Counted from the first letter of the stretch, positions 15,723-23,927 are shown. The stretch: DNA of 27,237 bases from Pseudomonadota bacterium (GCA_023404675.1 JAEYAW010000007.1:1-27237); one strand, 5' to 3'. Made by a program: numbers and translations. The notes: generated by a model from the letters alone, not told the origin.

Positions 15723-16637
15723 ATGTCTCTGAATATGAAAGAAGCCAGCACGGTCGCGGCGCTGGCAAACCTCCTCTACGATTTCCTCCCGGGCAGCGGG
15801 AACAACATGACGGCGTTTCCGCTGGCCGCCCAGAAGGTCGGCGTCGCCGAGTTCTGGCCGGGCGGCAGCAAGCTGCCTGCCGTGACGCAGCTGCTCACCC
15901 TCACCCTGGAACGGCGGCGCGGCCAGTTCTGCCCGCTCATCCTCGAAGTGGTGAAACAGTCCATGACCTGGCGCGGCAAACGCGAGCCGCTGACGCGCGC
16001 CGAGATTGACCAGCTCAACACACTGTTGCCGGGGGTCGGCTTCAAGATCCCCGACCTGCTCGAGCCGACGTTCCTCGCCACCCTCCCCGGCTCGCCTGCG
16101 ACGGCGTCCGGCAGTCCGGCGCCGGCGACGCCCTCCGCACCCGACGCGGCAAGGCTGGCAATCTTGGCTCGCGGGTTACTCGACCTGAATGGCCTTGCTC
16201 CACAGGAGCGGGGCTTTGCCTTCGAACGGTTTCTGCACGGGCTCTTTGATGCTTACGGGCTGATGCCCCGCGCCTCCTTCCGTCCGCGTGCTGGCGAGCA
16301 GATCGACGGCAGCTTTGAACTCGACAACGAAACCTACCTGCTCGAGGCCAAATGGAAGAATGAGCAAACCCCGGCGGCCGACCTGCTCGTCTTTGCCGGG
16401 AAGCTCGCAAGCCGCCCGAGCTGGTCGCGCGGCCTGTTCATCAGCTACAGCGGATTTTCCGTTCCGGGGCTTGATGCCTTCCATCAGGCGCGTTCCAGCA
16501 TCATCTGCATGGACGGGTTCGATCTGCACGAAACCCTCAGCCGCCAACTGCCGTTCGAGCGCGTCATTGCCCGCAAGGCACGGCGAGCCGTGGAAACCGG
16601 GCACGTTCATGTGCCTGTGCGGGACCTTTTCCCATGA
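15723..16637 (+). CDS. Mrr-like PD-(D/E)XK restriction endonuclease
   Basis: 304 residues from ATG 15723; a GTG at 15699 is a possible earlier start, and neither has a clear ribosome site. Residues ~5-110 form a helical domain (NLLYDFLPGSG, FWPGGSKLPAVTQLL, GFKIPDLLEP) that I recall at the N-terminus of stand-alone plasmid and island nucleases. A Pro/Ala/Ser linker follows. The catalytic domain has RGFAFERFLHGLFDAYGL, then GEQIDGSFEL with Asp195 and YLLEAKW with Glu208 and Lys210, the D...ExK triad of Mrr/PD-(D/E)XK nucleases. It likely cleaves DNA, perhaps modified DNA. No methylase is nearby, which suits a type IV enzyme. It leads a three-gene rightward cluster. Confidence 0.8.
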   Translation: MSLNMKEASTVAALANLLYDFLPGSGNNMTAFPLAAQKVGVAEFWPGGSKLPAVTQLLTLTLERRRGQFCPLILEVVKQSMTWRGKREPLTRAEIDQLNTLLPGVGFKIPDLLEPTFLATLPGSPATASGSPAPATPSAPDAARLAILARGLLDLNGLAPQERGFAFERFLHGLFDAYGLMPRASFRPRAGEQIDGSFELDNETYLLEAKWKNEQTPAADLLVFAGKLASRPSWSRGLFISYSGFSVPGLDAFHQARSSIICMDGFDLHETLSRQLPFERVIARKARRAVETGHVHVPVRDLFP

Positions 16638-16675
16638 GCAACAAGATCGACGAACTCGCAAAGGCGGACTGATTC

Positions 16676-17503
16676 GTGAAGAAGCATCGACCCAAGAATC
16701 GGCGGCGGATGCCCAAGAAAGACAACATCGCCGCCATCATCGTCGACAAGAAGTCGAAGCAGGTGATGGTCGTTACCAAAGACATGCTGACGAACCAAAT
16801 CTATCGGGACGGTCCGCGCATTGCGGCCTCGTTCGATGAATTGGCCCGCGCAACTGTCCGCGAGTGCAGTGAGGTCATGTCCGCGGCCCAGGCGATGCTG
16901 GTCAGGCATTTGCCGAAGACCGAGGACAAGGGCTCGGAGGCTACTTGCGCCCGGCTGCTCTACAGCGCGGCACACTCGTATGTCGCGGCAATCGAAGTCG
17001 CGCGCAAGGGCTACCCCAGAGAGCACGGCGCTCTCATGCGCATCATCGTCGAAACAATCGCGACGGTTCTGGCGATCGCGATCGATGGTGGCCCCGCGCT
17101 TGAAAAGTTTCACAAGGGCAATCTGGAAACGACGAAATGCACTGGCATTGCAAAGAGGGCTCTACCGTTTATCGGCCAGCTGAACGGCCAGCTCAGCAAC
17201 AACTTCGTACATATCGGCGCACTGCAGGACTCGGTTGAAGGCGCTACGCCCTACACCAAGGGGGATCAGCGTCTCGATTTCGTGATCACCACCATGAAGC
17301 TGATGGCCATGTTACTCGATATCGTAACCGAGGTAATTTTTGCCACCGATATAGAGAACCATCGCTATTGGAAGAGAGAGGGCGAGGGCTGGACATTCCA
17401 GCCAACGAAAGAGACGCGGGAATGGATGGAGAAATTTGTGCCACAAGCCAAGGCATTGCCGCCCGACGAGCACGCCGCAGTCTCAAGTGCTTCTGAACCG
17501 TGA
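16676..17503 (+). CDS. Unrecognised helical protein (275 aa) after the nuclease
   Basis: 275 residues from a GTG; ATG 16709 is an alternative start. The N-terminus is basic (KKHRPKNRRRMPKK). Residues ~45-230 look almost all-helical, with conserved-looking patches RLLYSAAHSYVAAIEVARKG, LMRIIVETIATVLAIA and LNGQLSNNFVHIGALQD. The layout, with a Cys/His/Glu-poor helical core and an N..VH motif, is reminiscent of large DUF5677/HEPN-like helical proteins, but I cannot assign a family. It begins 39 bases after the nuclease stop and is followed by the Cys-His-Asp protein four bases after its own stop. The three probably form one operon. Confidence 0.65.
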   Translation: MKKHRPKNRRRMPKKDNIAAIIVDKKSKQVMVVTKDMLTNQIYRDGPRIAASFDELARATVRECSEVMSAAQAMLVRHLPKTEDKGSEATCARLLYSAAHSYVAAIEVARKGYPREHGALMRIIVETIATVLAIAIDGGPALEKFHKGNLETTKCTGIAKRALPFIGQLNGQLSNNFVHIGALQDSVEGATPYTKGDQRLDFVITTMKLMAMLLDIVTEVIFATDIENHRYWKREGEGWTFQPTKETREWMEKFVPQAKALPPDEHAAVSSASEP

Positions 17504-17507
17504 CACC

Positions 17508-17930
17508 ATGGAGGATCTGACTAAAGCGGCCGAAGCGTTCCGGGCCGCGATGGCAAACACCCGACCGGAAAAACTACCAGTCACCTTGCAGGAGTTTCCC
17601 CACGGGACTTGTGGCGACGCCACCCTTCTCCTCGGCTATTATCTCAAAACCCACGGATTCGGGACGTTCGATTACGTTCTCGGCATGGCCACCGATGACG
17701 ATAGGGAGCGGTACTCCCATGCGTGGCTCCGACAGGGCAGGATCGTCGTCGACATCACGGCCGACCAGTTCCCGGACCAGGCGCCGGTGATCGTGACCGA
17801 CCGTTCCCCGTGGCACGATGGGTTTGAGGTCGAGGTGCCACACGAGGCCGATTTCCACGTTTATGACGGCCACACCGCAGCGATGCTGGGGGTCGCGTAT
17901 AAGGCCGTCATTGAAACGCTCGAGTCCTAG
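17508..17930 (+). CDS. Putative Cys-His-Asp (transglutaminase/papain-like) protein
   Basis: 140 residues. I chose ATG 17508 because it follows the preceding stop by four bases, suggesting coupling; the frame opens upstream at 17436 inside the previous gene. A conserved-looking Cys35 (HGTCGDATLLLGYYL), His71 (YSHAWL) and Asp82 (VVDITADQF) occur in the order and context of the transglutaminase-like/cysteine-peptidase fold. The reaction could be peptide or ester cleavage or amide exchange; the substrate is unknown. The fold is inferred from motif order only. Its stop overlaps the stop of a leftward pseudogene. Confidence 0.6.
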   Translation: MEDLTKAAEAFRAAMANTRPEKLPVTLQEFPHGTCGDATLLLGYYLKTHGFGTFDYVLGMATDDDRERYSHAWLRQGRIVVDITADQFPDQAPVIVTDRSPWHDGFEVEVPHEADFHVYDGHTAAMLGVAYKAVIETLES

Positions 17931-18220
17931 CCGGCCAGTGCCTGTGTGACACCGCCAATGAGGCCGCCAACGAATGAGCCGATTTTTGTATAGGCGGACG
18001 CGTCGAGCGACCCCTTCTCGCTAACCTTCTTTTCGATGCTCTCACCCAGCTCGGGGTCATTGGCTTCGCCTGGACAACCGCAACGCCCTTGGACGTGAGC
18101 TGCCCCCCCGAAAAGGCGTAGCCGCCATCGATTTCACCGGAAAGCAGGCTTTCACTGGCTAGTGAAGGCGCCAATCTCATTGAAATGGGAAGCCTACCGT
18201 TCCTGGGTACGTGATTTCGG
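17927..18220 (-). pseudogene. Frameshifted 3' remnant of an unknown gene
   Basis: Two minus-strand frames join into one protein-like sequence. Upstream, GGYAFSGGQLTSKGVAVVQA is open. Downstream, NDPELGESIEKKVSEKGS to IGSFVGGLIGGVTQALAG is open in another frame and ends at TAG 17927-17929. The switch is near 18060. The winged-helix-like LTSKGVAVV and the Gly-rich end (VGGLIGGV) look like the C-terminus of a small protein that I cannot name. The gene is broken and its 5' end is unclear. The remaining 18221-18334 holds nothing I can support. Confidence 0.45.
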
Positions 18221-18334
18221 GAGAGTCCGGGATCGCCGCTTTGACGCGGCACAGCGTCACAAATCATGTTGCGATCTCGGCGCTACATCCAGACTTTCTG
18301 ACATGATTGATTGGTCTGGTGGGCCCCTGGCCTC

Positions 18335-19063
18335 TCAGGTTCTTCGCAGATAAATGCTTTCCGGCGCGTAGGTGCCCGCGACCGAGGTCAAAGACGTCGC
18401 TGTTGTTCTAGAAATGGAGAGAACACCGCGATCATCCCGCTCCGCGTCATTCGAGGGAAACCGCCCTTCAACAAAGGCATTCTGCCCGTCGAGATCGAGG
18501 TCTGCCCAGAATCCGTCGGTCGCGACAAACAACGTCTGATCCCGCAGGTCGATCATCGTCAGATCGGGAGCGATGAAGCTCCGAGATCGGAAACTTCGCG
18601 TGAGAACATGCCGAGCGTCCGACTTCGCGAGAACGTCGTGCGGAACAGCCGTGAGCGCATTCGCGAGCGTATGAGGCTGCAAAAGCCATGATATCCGTCC
18701 TTCGGCATCGCGATGGCCAAGCAGGCAATCGCCTGCGTGTAGCACGATAGCAGGCCGCGAGGCCGCCGCGTACACCAGGGCATAGCTTGCGGAGTCTTTC
18801 CCGAAGTCCGCGGCAAGGGCCGCATGGGTCGTGCGAAGCTGTTCGGTCACGGTCTCGACAGTGATCTCGGCGACCGTAGTCACGAACCAGTCGACGACGC
18901 GACGCGCAATCTCGCGCGCAAACAGACCACTGGCCGATCCTGCCGTCGATCCATCGAGAACGATTGCCAGGATTGAATCGACACGAATGCCGATACCAAC
19001 GTGGTCGCGATTGTCGGCCGTTCTCGTTCCCTGCTGACAGTGCCATTGGATCGCGAACGCCAT
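18335..19063 (-). CDS. PP2C-like serine/threonine phosphatase
   Basis: 242 residues from ATG 19063, which lies one base after the stop of the nucleotidyltransferase gene. PP2C motifs are in order: ADNRDHVGIG (Asn18, Asp20), AIVLDGSTAG (Asp37-Gly38), then VLHAGDCLLGHRD and LFVATDGFWADL. These acidic residues bind the two metal ions. Length and order fit a minimal PP2C (PPM) domain without extra modules. It would remove phosphate from Ser/Thr of a partner protein; no kinase is nearby. It is the last gene of a leftward operon after winged-helix and nucleotidyltransferase genes, an unusual companion. The gene is intact. Confidence 0.75.
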   Translation of the reverse strand: MAFAIQWHCQQGTRTADNRDHVGIGIRVDSILAIVLDGSTAGSASGLFAREIARRVVDWFVTTVAEITVETVTEQLRTTHAALAADFGKDSASYALVYAAASRPAIVLHAGDCLLGHRDAEGRISWLLQPHTLANALTAVPHDVLAKSDARHVLTRSFRSRSFIAPDLTMIDLRDQTLFVATDGFWADLDLDGQNAFVEGRFPSNDAERDDRGVLSISRTTATSLTSVAGTYAPESIYLRRT

Positions 19064-19064
19064 G

Positions 19065-19766
19065 TCAGCGACCGTCCAACCGGCTGATCGCGACGAGGCG
19101 CTCGTAGACGATGTCGGCACGACCTGCAGGTCCCCGAACATTTCCCTGAAGGAAATGCTCGAAATTGGGATCTGCCAGCAGGCCCGTTGTCTGCTCGGCG
19201 ATATAGATTCGGATTTCGGGAGGGGCCGCCGCGATCTCCTCCACGAGCCCCTCGCGGCCGTCAACGAGCAAGAGGATGTCCTCCGCATCGCGACTGCCGA
19301 TGAGGTCGCCTGCGCCACGCCCGCGATAGGCTTCCAGCTTCGTCGCGATGAAGAGAGGAGGCGTGAGGTGTCGGATCTCGAGCGCTTCCTCCAGCATTGC
19401 CGGGACCGCCGTTTCGACCCCTTTGGCGTACCAGCGATTGCTGAAGCCGAGGATCGCCGCATCGTCCGGCATGAAGTCGACCTTGAGCTCGCCAAGCTTC
19501 ATGCGGCAGATGACATGGTCGTCCGCTGCCTCCGCGAAACCGCGCTCTCGTAGCCGATCCATCAGTTCCGCCCATTCCGCAAAACCGGCGAGATCTACGA
19601 TCAGGTCGACGTCGTCGGTCGCCCTGACGCCTTCCAGTGTGATCGGATCGGTAATGTAGAGAGCGGTCGTGCAGCCACCGACAAAGACAAGGCGCGCCCG
19701 AAGCTCGTCACCGAGCGCCACTGCGACGGCCTTCAGCATTTCCTTCAATTGGCCCTGTACTGTCAT
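19065..19766 (-). CDS. Nucleotidyltransferase of AbiEii/DUF1814-like type
   Basis: 233 residues from ATG 19766, which overlaps the stop of the winged-helix gene (ATGA). It has the pol-beta nucleotidyltransferase signature: LVFVGGCTTALYI, then ATDDVDLIVD with the two catalytic Asp residues, and later LKVDFMPDD with a third acid. The C-terminal half (LFIATKLEAYRGRG, SRDAEDILLLVDGRE) is typical of the AbiEii/DUF1814 group. Such enzymes add nucleotides to a tRNA or protein and act as toxins in AbiE-like systems. The gene just before it encodes a winged-helix protein, the position of the AbiEi antitoxin. Toxin activity is inferred, not shown. Confidence 0.8.
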   Translation of the reverse strand: MTVQGQLKEMLKAVAVALGDELRARLVFVGGCTTALYITDPITLEGVRATDDVDLIVDLAGFAEWAELMDRLRERGFAEAADDHVICRMKLGELKVDFMPDDAAILGFSNRWYAKGVETAVPAMLEEALEIRHLTPPLFIATKLEAYRGRGAGDLIGSRDAEDILLLVDGREGLVEEIAAAPPEIRIYIAEQTTGLLADPNFEHFLQGNVRGPAGRADIVYERLVAISRLDGR

Positions 19767-20329
19767 CCCAACCTCTCCGTCAGCAGTTTGGCGGCCACAC
19801 CGGCTTCGCGTTGATTGCCGAGGCGGATGGCATCGATAAGCGCAAGATAGGCGTATAGGCGCTCGTCCTTTTCTGCGGCTTCCGGGACCGTTTTGAAGAG
19901 CGGCTCGATCGATTGCCCCATTTCCTGCCCACGCGCATAGGGCCACACGCTGATGACGCTGCCGGCGCTATGCAAGAATTCCCGAAGCACAGGCGCGGCA
20001 AATGCGGTAGGTACACCACGCTGCATAGCGCCCGGCTGGGCGGGAAAGACGAACTTCAGACCATGAACAATGAACTCGCGGAGCTGGCGCCGGCTCGGCT
20101 TCGGCCGCCCGGACTTCCTATCCTTGATGGCAAGGCCTGAACCGAGACTGCGCTTGATCGAAGCACTGACCTCGGTCTTGCTGATTCCGAGCGCCGCCTC
20201 GAGGCCGCGCACGGAATAGGGATCTTCTCCCGTCGCCACGCCATACCGTGCGGGTCGCTGACCGATCTCTTGCTCACCGTCCTCCAAGCTCGCCAGCTTG
20301 AGCAGGACGACCACATCCTGGCTCTTCAT
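19763..20329 (-). CDS. Winged-helix regulator, probable antitoxin of the nucleotidyltransferase
   Basis: 188 residues; the start is ATG 20329, with ATG 20332 directly before it. Residues ~1-80 form a winged helix (MKSQDVVVLLKLASL, then YSVRGLEAALGISKTEVSAS and GLAIKDRKSGRPKPSRR). The rest (FIVHGLKFVFPAQPG, RGVPTAFAAP, WPYARGQEMGQSIEPL) is conserved in a family I have seen beside nucleotidyltransferases. It overlaps the nucleotidyltransferase by four bases, in antitoxin-toxin order. It probably represses its own operon through the palindromes at 20359-20377 and 20493-20511. The AbiEi-like role is inference. Confidence 0.75.
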   Translation of the reverse strand: MKSQDVVVLLKLASLEDGEQEIGQRPARYGVATGEDPYSVRGLEAALGISKTEVSASIKRSLGSGLAIKDRKSGRPKPSRRQLREFIVHGLKFVFPAQPGAMQRGVPTAFAAPVLREFLHSAGSVISVWPYARGQEMGQSIEPLFKTVPEAAEKDERLYAYLALIDAIRLGNQREAGVAAKLLTERLG

Positions 20330-20343
20330 CATCGAAAGCACCG

Positions 20344-20377
20344 CTGTCCTCTGTCCTCTGTCCTCGGACCAAGGACA
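20344..20377. promoter_or_regulatory. Operator upstream of the winged-helix gene: tandem heptamers plus palindrome
   Basis: CTGTCCT occurs three times in perfect tandem (20344-20364). The third copy runs into the palindrome TGTCCTCGGACCAAGGACA (20359-20377). The block starts 14 bases from the gene start, so a bound repressor would block transcription. Its match is at 20493-20511. Confidence 0.65.
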
Positions 20378-20492
20378 GATAAGCATGTGGCTCGTTGCGT
20401 TGTCAACGCCGTGACCCTCCGGGCTGCGACGAGGAGCGTAAATTCCCTCAATTCGCCGTCGAACGGCTCGATTATCATCTTACCATGTCACC

Positions 20493-20511
20493 CGTCCTTG
20501 GTCCCAGGACA
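20493..20511. promoter_or_regulatory. Second copy of the 19-bp palindromic operator
   Basis: CGTCCTTGGTCCCAGGACA here is the reverse complement pattern of 20359-20377 with two or three changes, in the spacer between the RHE_PE00001 gene (stop 20560) and the winged-helix gene. A third, partial GGACCAGAC follows at 20522. The paired sites suggest cooperative repression. Confidence 0.6.
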
Positions 20512-20559
20512 CCGGACGCAAGGACCAGACAGATCCGTTTCCGATAAAATGCATCCACC

Positions 20560-21629
20560 TCAAATTAAGGCCCAGGCACGGAAACTTCCCCGCCCCGTCA
20601 CTTCACGGACGCCAAGTTCAGCGACGAGATTGAGAGCTGCTCGATGGCTCACCTTCAATTCCTTGGTGATCATCGACGAGGACACGATCGGCCGCGCAAT
20701 GAAAAGTTCGACGACGCCGGGCAAGCTACTCGACGAGCGTTTTCCCTGCAGCTTTCGTTCGAAACGATCGCGCACCTGACCGAGCCGGATGATCTCCTTC
20801 ATCGCCAGATCGGCGCCTAGGGCCATCGCTTCAAGCGCAGCTAGCAGCCGCACACCGCGATCACGCGATCGGCGACGCTCGCGCGGAACAGCCTTCAGGC
20901 CGAAATTGAGCCCGAACAGGTGCGACGCGAGCTTGCCGCGCGCGCGAAGATAGGAACTCACCAGTTGCGCACCGAGCCAATGTTGTCTTTGCAGCGGTTC
21001 CAGAGTTTCCCACGCATCCCAGAGGATCGCAGAACCAAGCGTCGGCGGCATCGCCTCAACCTGCTGCATCACGGCTTTCCATTCCGAAAGCCGGCCTCCT
21101 TCGTCCCAGTCCGGATCCCAGATGATCAGTTCGCCCACGGCCAATGATCCCGTGTTGTGTTCCTGGTCCTTCCCCGTCTCGGCTGCGAGCGTGCGAGCCG
21201 AACGGTCAAGAAGCGCGTCGATTTCCGCCATCTCGGCGGCGAAACCATCATGGTCCTCATCCAACGCCGCCTCTGCGAACGACGCCCGCTCCTCTAACTC
21301 CTCGCGCCTGGGCGGGATAGAAGCTCGTCCAATCAGGTTTTCGATCCCTGCTTGGCTGGTCGCCCAATCCGCCTCTGCCCCGGCTATACGTCGTCGTGTC
21401 CGGAGGATAGAGTGGGCAATCGTAATGTCGTGCGTGGGAGCCCGAACATCGCGTTCGGCATCGTGGAGAACAAGATCTTCGACGTGCACGAGTTCGCCGG
21501 CGACCCACATGCTGGCGGCCGCATCATAGAAGTGCGCCCGCTCGATAAACCCCGGTCCAGCTGAACTGCGCCGCACGATTTCATCGAGGCGCGCCAGTTG
21601 ATCCTCGGCATGAGCGACCGCCGGAAATA
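20560..21629 (-). pseudogene. RHE_PE00001-family protein (DUF1612 + HTH), main part, split by IS66
   Basis: The frame gives ~355 residues, from LFPAVAHAEDQLARLDEI to a C-terminal winged-helix domain (SSMITKELKVSHRAALNLV). MWVAGELVHVEDLVLHDA and VRAPTHDITIAHSILRTRRR are hallmarks of the RHE_PE00001 (DUF1612/HTH) family of rhizobial plasmids; function unknown. The first 15 or 16 codons are missing here. They lie 2.3 kb away at 23928-23973, beyond an IS66-family element, and the two parts rejoin in frame through the target duplication. A TTG at 21642 inside the element end could start a nearly full-length protein, but no ribosome site is evident. It heads the leftward cluster with the winged-helix, nucleotidyltransferase and phosphatase genes. 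Confidence 0.85.
21621..21629. repeat. IS66-type target-site duplication, left copy
   Basis: CCGGAAATA directly abuts the left end of the element at 21630 and recurs at 23928-23936 directly outside its right end. IS66 elements usually make 8-bp duplications; the ninth base could be chance. Confidence 0.75.
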
Positions 21630-21778
21630 GTACGTGGGGCAAATCCGGTGGGATGTTTCTGATTTAGAGTTGGAGTCAGAAATGCTTTTTACTCAAGACT
21701 TGTGCATAACGCCGAAGTTTGTCGATCATTTTGGGCCCGTGGATTCCCGGTTTTGGCAAATCATGATTCTCTTTTGCG

Positions 21779-23458
21779 ATGCCGAAGAGAATGCTTCCCT
21801 CGCCCAAGCATGCTGACACGCTTTCACTGAACGCGTTGCGCAGTCTGGTCACGGGTTTGGTTGAGAAAACCGAACGTGCAGAGGCTCGGCTTGAAAAACT
21901 GGAAGCTGAGAATACAGCACTCCGTAAGGAGAATGCCGAGCTCCGTCTGGAAAACACCCGGCTTAAAGTTGAGAACCAACTCCTTCGCGATGAAATTGCG
22001 CGACTGAAAAACCTGCCGCCACGGCCGCCGTTCAAACCGTCGGGCATGGATAAGGCAACGGACGCGAAAGCTCAGGACAAGCAGGCGGGCAAGAAGAAGC
22101 CGCGTGGACCGAAACTGGATGTCGAGCGCGTTGATCGGGATGTGGTTCTTCATGCCCGTGTTCCGGACGGTTCACGCTTCAAGGGCTACAAGAGCTATTA
22201 CGTGCGCGATATAGTTTTGCGCGCTGAGGTTATTCACTACCGGCGCGAATGCTGGGTTGCTCCGAACGGTAAGACTATTCTTGCGCCGTTACCTGCCGGA
22301 ATCGTCGGTGGTTATGGCCCAAACCTCAGGCGGCTCTGCCTGATGCTGCATGCGCAAGGTCAGGTCACAGCGCAACGGTTGTCGACCCTGCTTAATGACA
22401 TCGGCATGGACATCTCCAAACGCCAGGTTGTGCGTTTGCTCACCAAGGGGCTGGATGGCTTTGTTGCTGAGGATGCTGCCGTTCTGCATGCTGGCCTGGT
22501 GTCGGAAGCCTATGTAACGGTCGATGACACCGGGGCCCGTCATGCGCGTGATAACTTCTATACCACCCATATTGGCGGCGAGCATTTTACCGTCTTTCGC
22601 ACCACGAAAACAAAATCCCGCCTGAACTTCCTGTCGCTCTTGCGCGGCAATTATCAGGATTATGTGCTTAACGATGCTACTTCTGATTATCTGAAGACGC
22701 GACATGGCGTGGATCCGACAGTCATCGCCAGGCTGCAAACACGCACGCCTCAACGCTTTAGCAACCAGGTCCCCTTTCTGGAACACCTGGCGCAAAAAGG
22801 TGTCGACATCTTCGATAAGGACATGGTTCGGGTCGTCGCGGAAGCGGGCATCTGGGGTTCTGTTCGCCACCACGGCCTGCTGGGCAATGCCGTCATTATC
22901 TCCGACGATGCCGGCCAGTTCCGGGTTGGCAATCATGCGCTGTGCTGGGTGCATGCGGAGCGGCTGCTGCAAAAGCTGATGCCGGCGACGCCACAGCACG
23001 TCCGGTGGGTGGAAAATATACGCGATCTCATTTGGAGCTTCTACAAGGCGCTCAAGGCATTCAGGCAGAAGAGCCCCTCACCAGGATCAATCAGCGCTTT
23101 CCGGCAACGGTTTGACCGCATCTTCTCTATCCGGACGGGTTGTATGGAGCTGGACAAGCTGTTGGCACGCCTGCTACGCCGCAAGGAAGAACTGCTCAAG
23201 GTTCTCGAACGCCCGGAAATTCCGTTGCACACCAACGCCTCCGAGAACGATCTGCGCAGTTGCGTCACCAAACGCAAAATCTCGGGTGGCACCATGAGCA
23301 ACGATGGACGCATTGCCCGCGATACCATGCTGGGCCTTATGAAGACCTGCAAAAAGCTTCGGCTTTCCTTCTGGCATTATCTCGGCGACCGGCTTGGTAT
23401 ATCCAGTCAACAAACAGCCATTCCGGAGCTTGCAGGCCTCATTATCGCCAAAGCCTGA
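21779..23458 (+). CDS. IS66-family transposase
   Basis: 559 residues. ATG 21791 is a possible later start. Residues ~20-80 are a Leu/Glu-rich coiled coil (LEKLEAENTALRKENAELRL) typical of IS66 TnpC, followed by a basic Pro-rich linker. The DDE core shows VTVDDTGARHARDNFYTT, the second-Asp region VIISDDAGQFRVGNHALCWVH and the last part TNASENDLRSCVTKRKISGG with the catalytic Glu. An IS66 C-terminal domain follows. There are no frame breaks, so the enzyme is probably active. It faces the small accessory gene, with a hairpin between their ends. Confidence 0.9.
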   Translation: MPKRMLPSPKHADTLSLNALRSLVTGLVEKTERAEARLEKLEAENTALRKENAELRLENTRLKVENQLLRDEIARLKNLPPRPPFKPSGMDKATDAKAQDKQAGKKKPRGPKLDVERVDRDVVLHARVPDGSRFKGYKSYYVRDIVLRAEVIHYRRECWVAPNGKTILAPLPAGIVGGYGPNLRRLCLMLHAQGQVTAQRLSTLLNDIGMDISKRQVVRLLTKGLDGFVAEDAAVLHAGLVSEAYVTVDDTGARHARDNFYTTHIGGEHFTVFRTTKTKSRLNFLSLLRGNYQDYVLNDATSDYLKTRHGVDPTVIARLQTRTPQRFSNQVPFLEHLAQKGVDIFDKDMVRVVAEAGIWGSVRHHGLLGNAVIISDDAGQFRVGNHALCWVHAERLLQKLMPATPQHVRWVENIRDLIWSFYKALKAFRQKSPSPGSISAFRQRFDRIFSIRTGCMELDKLLARLLRRKEELLKVLERPEIPLHTNASENDLRSCVTKRKISGGTMSNDGRIARDTMLGLMKTCKKLRLSFWHYLGDRLGISSQQTAIPELAGLIIAKA

Positions 23459-23487
23459 TCCCACTTACTTCCGACTGTCAGGCTTTG
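23449..23487. terminator. Hairpin between the convergent IS66 genes
   Basis: CAAAGCCTGA (23449-23458) and TCAGGCTTTG (23478-23487) form a perfect 10-bp stem with a 19-base loop. It covers the transposase stop and the end of the opposing gene, and may stop transcription in both directions. There is no long T-tract. Confidence 0.5.
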
Positions 23488-23821
23488 AGAATGGCACCAC
23501 CCGACCTGCTCTTGTTGGTGCTTCATCCATAATATGACCACCCGTCAAGCTCAGTAATGACGGTGAAACATTCCACTGTTTGTCGTCATCCGTGTGCACC
23601 GTCACCGTCTTGCGATTGCGACGAATAACAAAGCCTCGAACCATCGTACCATCTGGCCCTTCAAACATCACGCCACTGCCGATCTTAATCTCCTGCAGCA
23701 CAGCGGCTGTCTTTTGTTGATGGAGAAACTGCAATCGCTCAACGATGTGCCGGTTCAATTCCATCAGCGTGGCTTCATCAAGACTATCAATATCGAGCTC
23801 GGTAATCGGAGTCTTCTTCAT
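23465..23821 (-). CDS. Small accessory protein of the IS66-family element
   Basis: 118 residues from ATG 23821; the frame opens further at 23890 but the upstream part is inside the terminal repeat region. The N-terminus is acidic and helical (ITELDIDSLDEATLMELNRH, then IVERLQFLHQQ). The middle (GSGVMFEGPDGTMVRGFVIR, then RKTVTVHTDDDKQWNVSP) reads like a small KOW/SH3-type beta barrel. The gene lies wholly inside the element and runs opposite to the transposase. I have seen similar frames beside such transposases, but their job is unknown. It might bind the ends or regulate transposition; that is a guess. Confidence 0.6.
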   Translation of the reverse strand: MKKTPITELDIDSLDEATLMELNRHIVERLQFLHQQKTAAVLQEIKIGSGVMFEGPDGTMVRGFVIRRNRKTVTVHTDDDKQWNVSPSLLSLTGGHIMDEAPTRAGRVVPFSKPDSRK

Positions 23822-23927
23822 CGTGCAATCTATACGACCTTCTTGGGCAAAAGGAATTATGGTAGATTGCAACTCACCGTGCAACTGCACAACAAAATGG
23901 CACCGCCAACGGATATGCCCCGCTTAC

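Larger units (their letters stand above)
21630..23927 (+). mobile_element. Complete IS66-family element (ISBst12-like), 2,298 bp
   Basis: The ends are imperfect inverted repeats. The left begins GTACGTGGGGCAAATCCG and the right (minus strand) GTAAGCGGGGCATATCCG; 18 of the first 22 positions agree. GTAAGCG is the IS66-family terminal signature. The element is flanked by CCGGAAATA on both sides. It carries a single transposase gene and a small convergent gene, without tnpA/tnpB, so it belongs to the one-gene subgroup. It looks intact and recently inserted, splitting the RHE_PE00001 gene. Confidence 0.85.

Noticed and set aside
18335..19495. Longer phosphatase frame starting at 19495
   Set aside because: The extra 144 residues are Ser/Arg-rich shadow of the nucleotidyltransferase gene; ATG 19063 directly after that gene's stop fits better.
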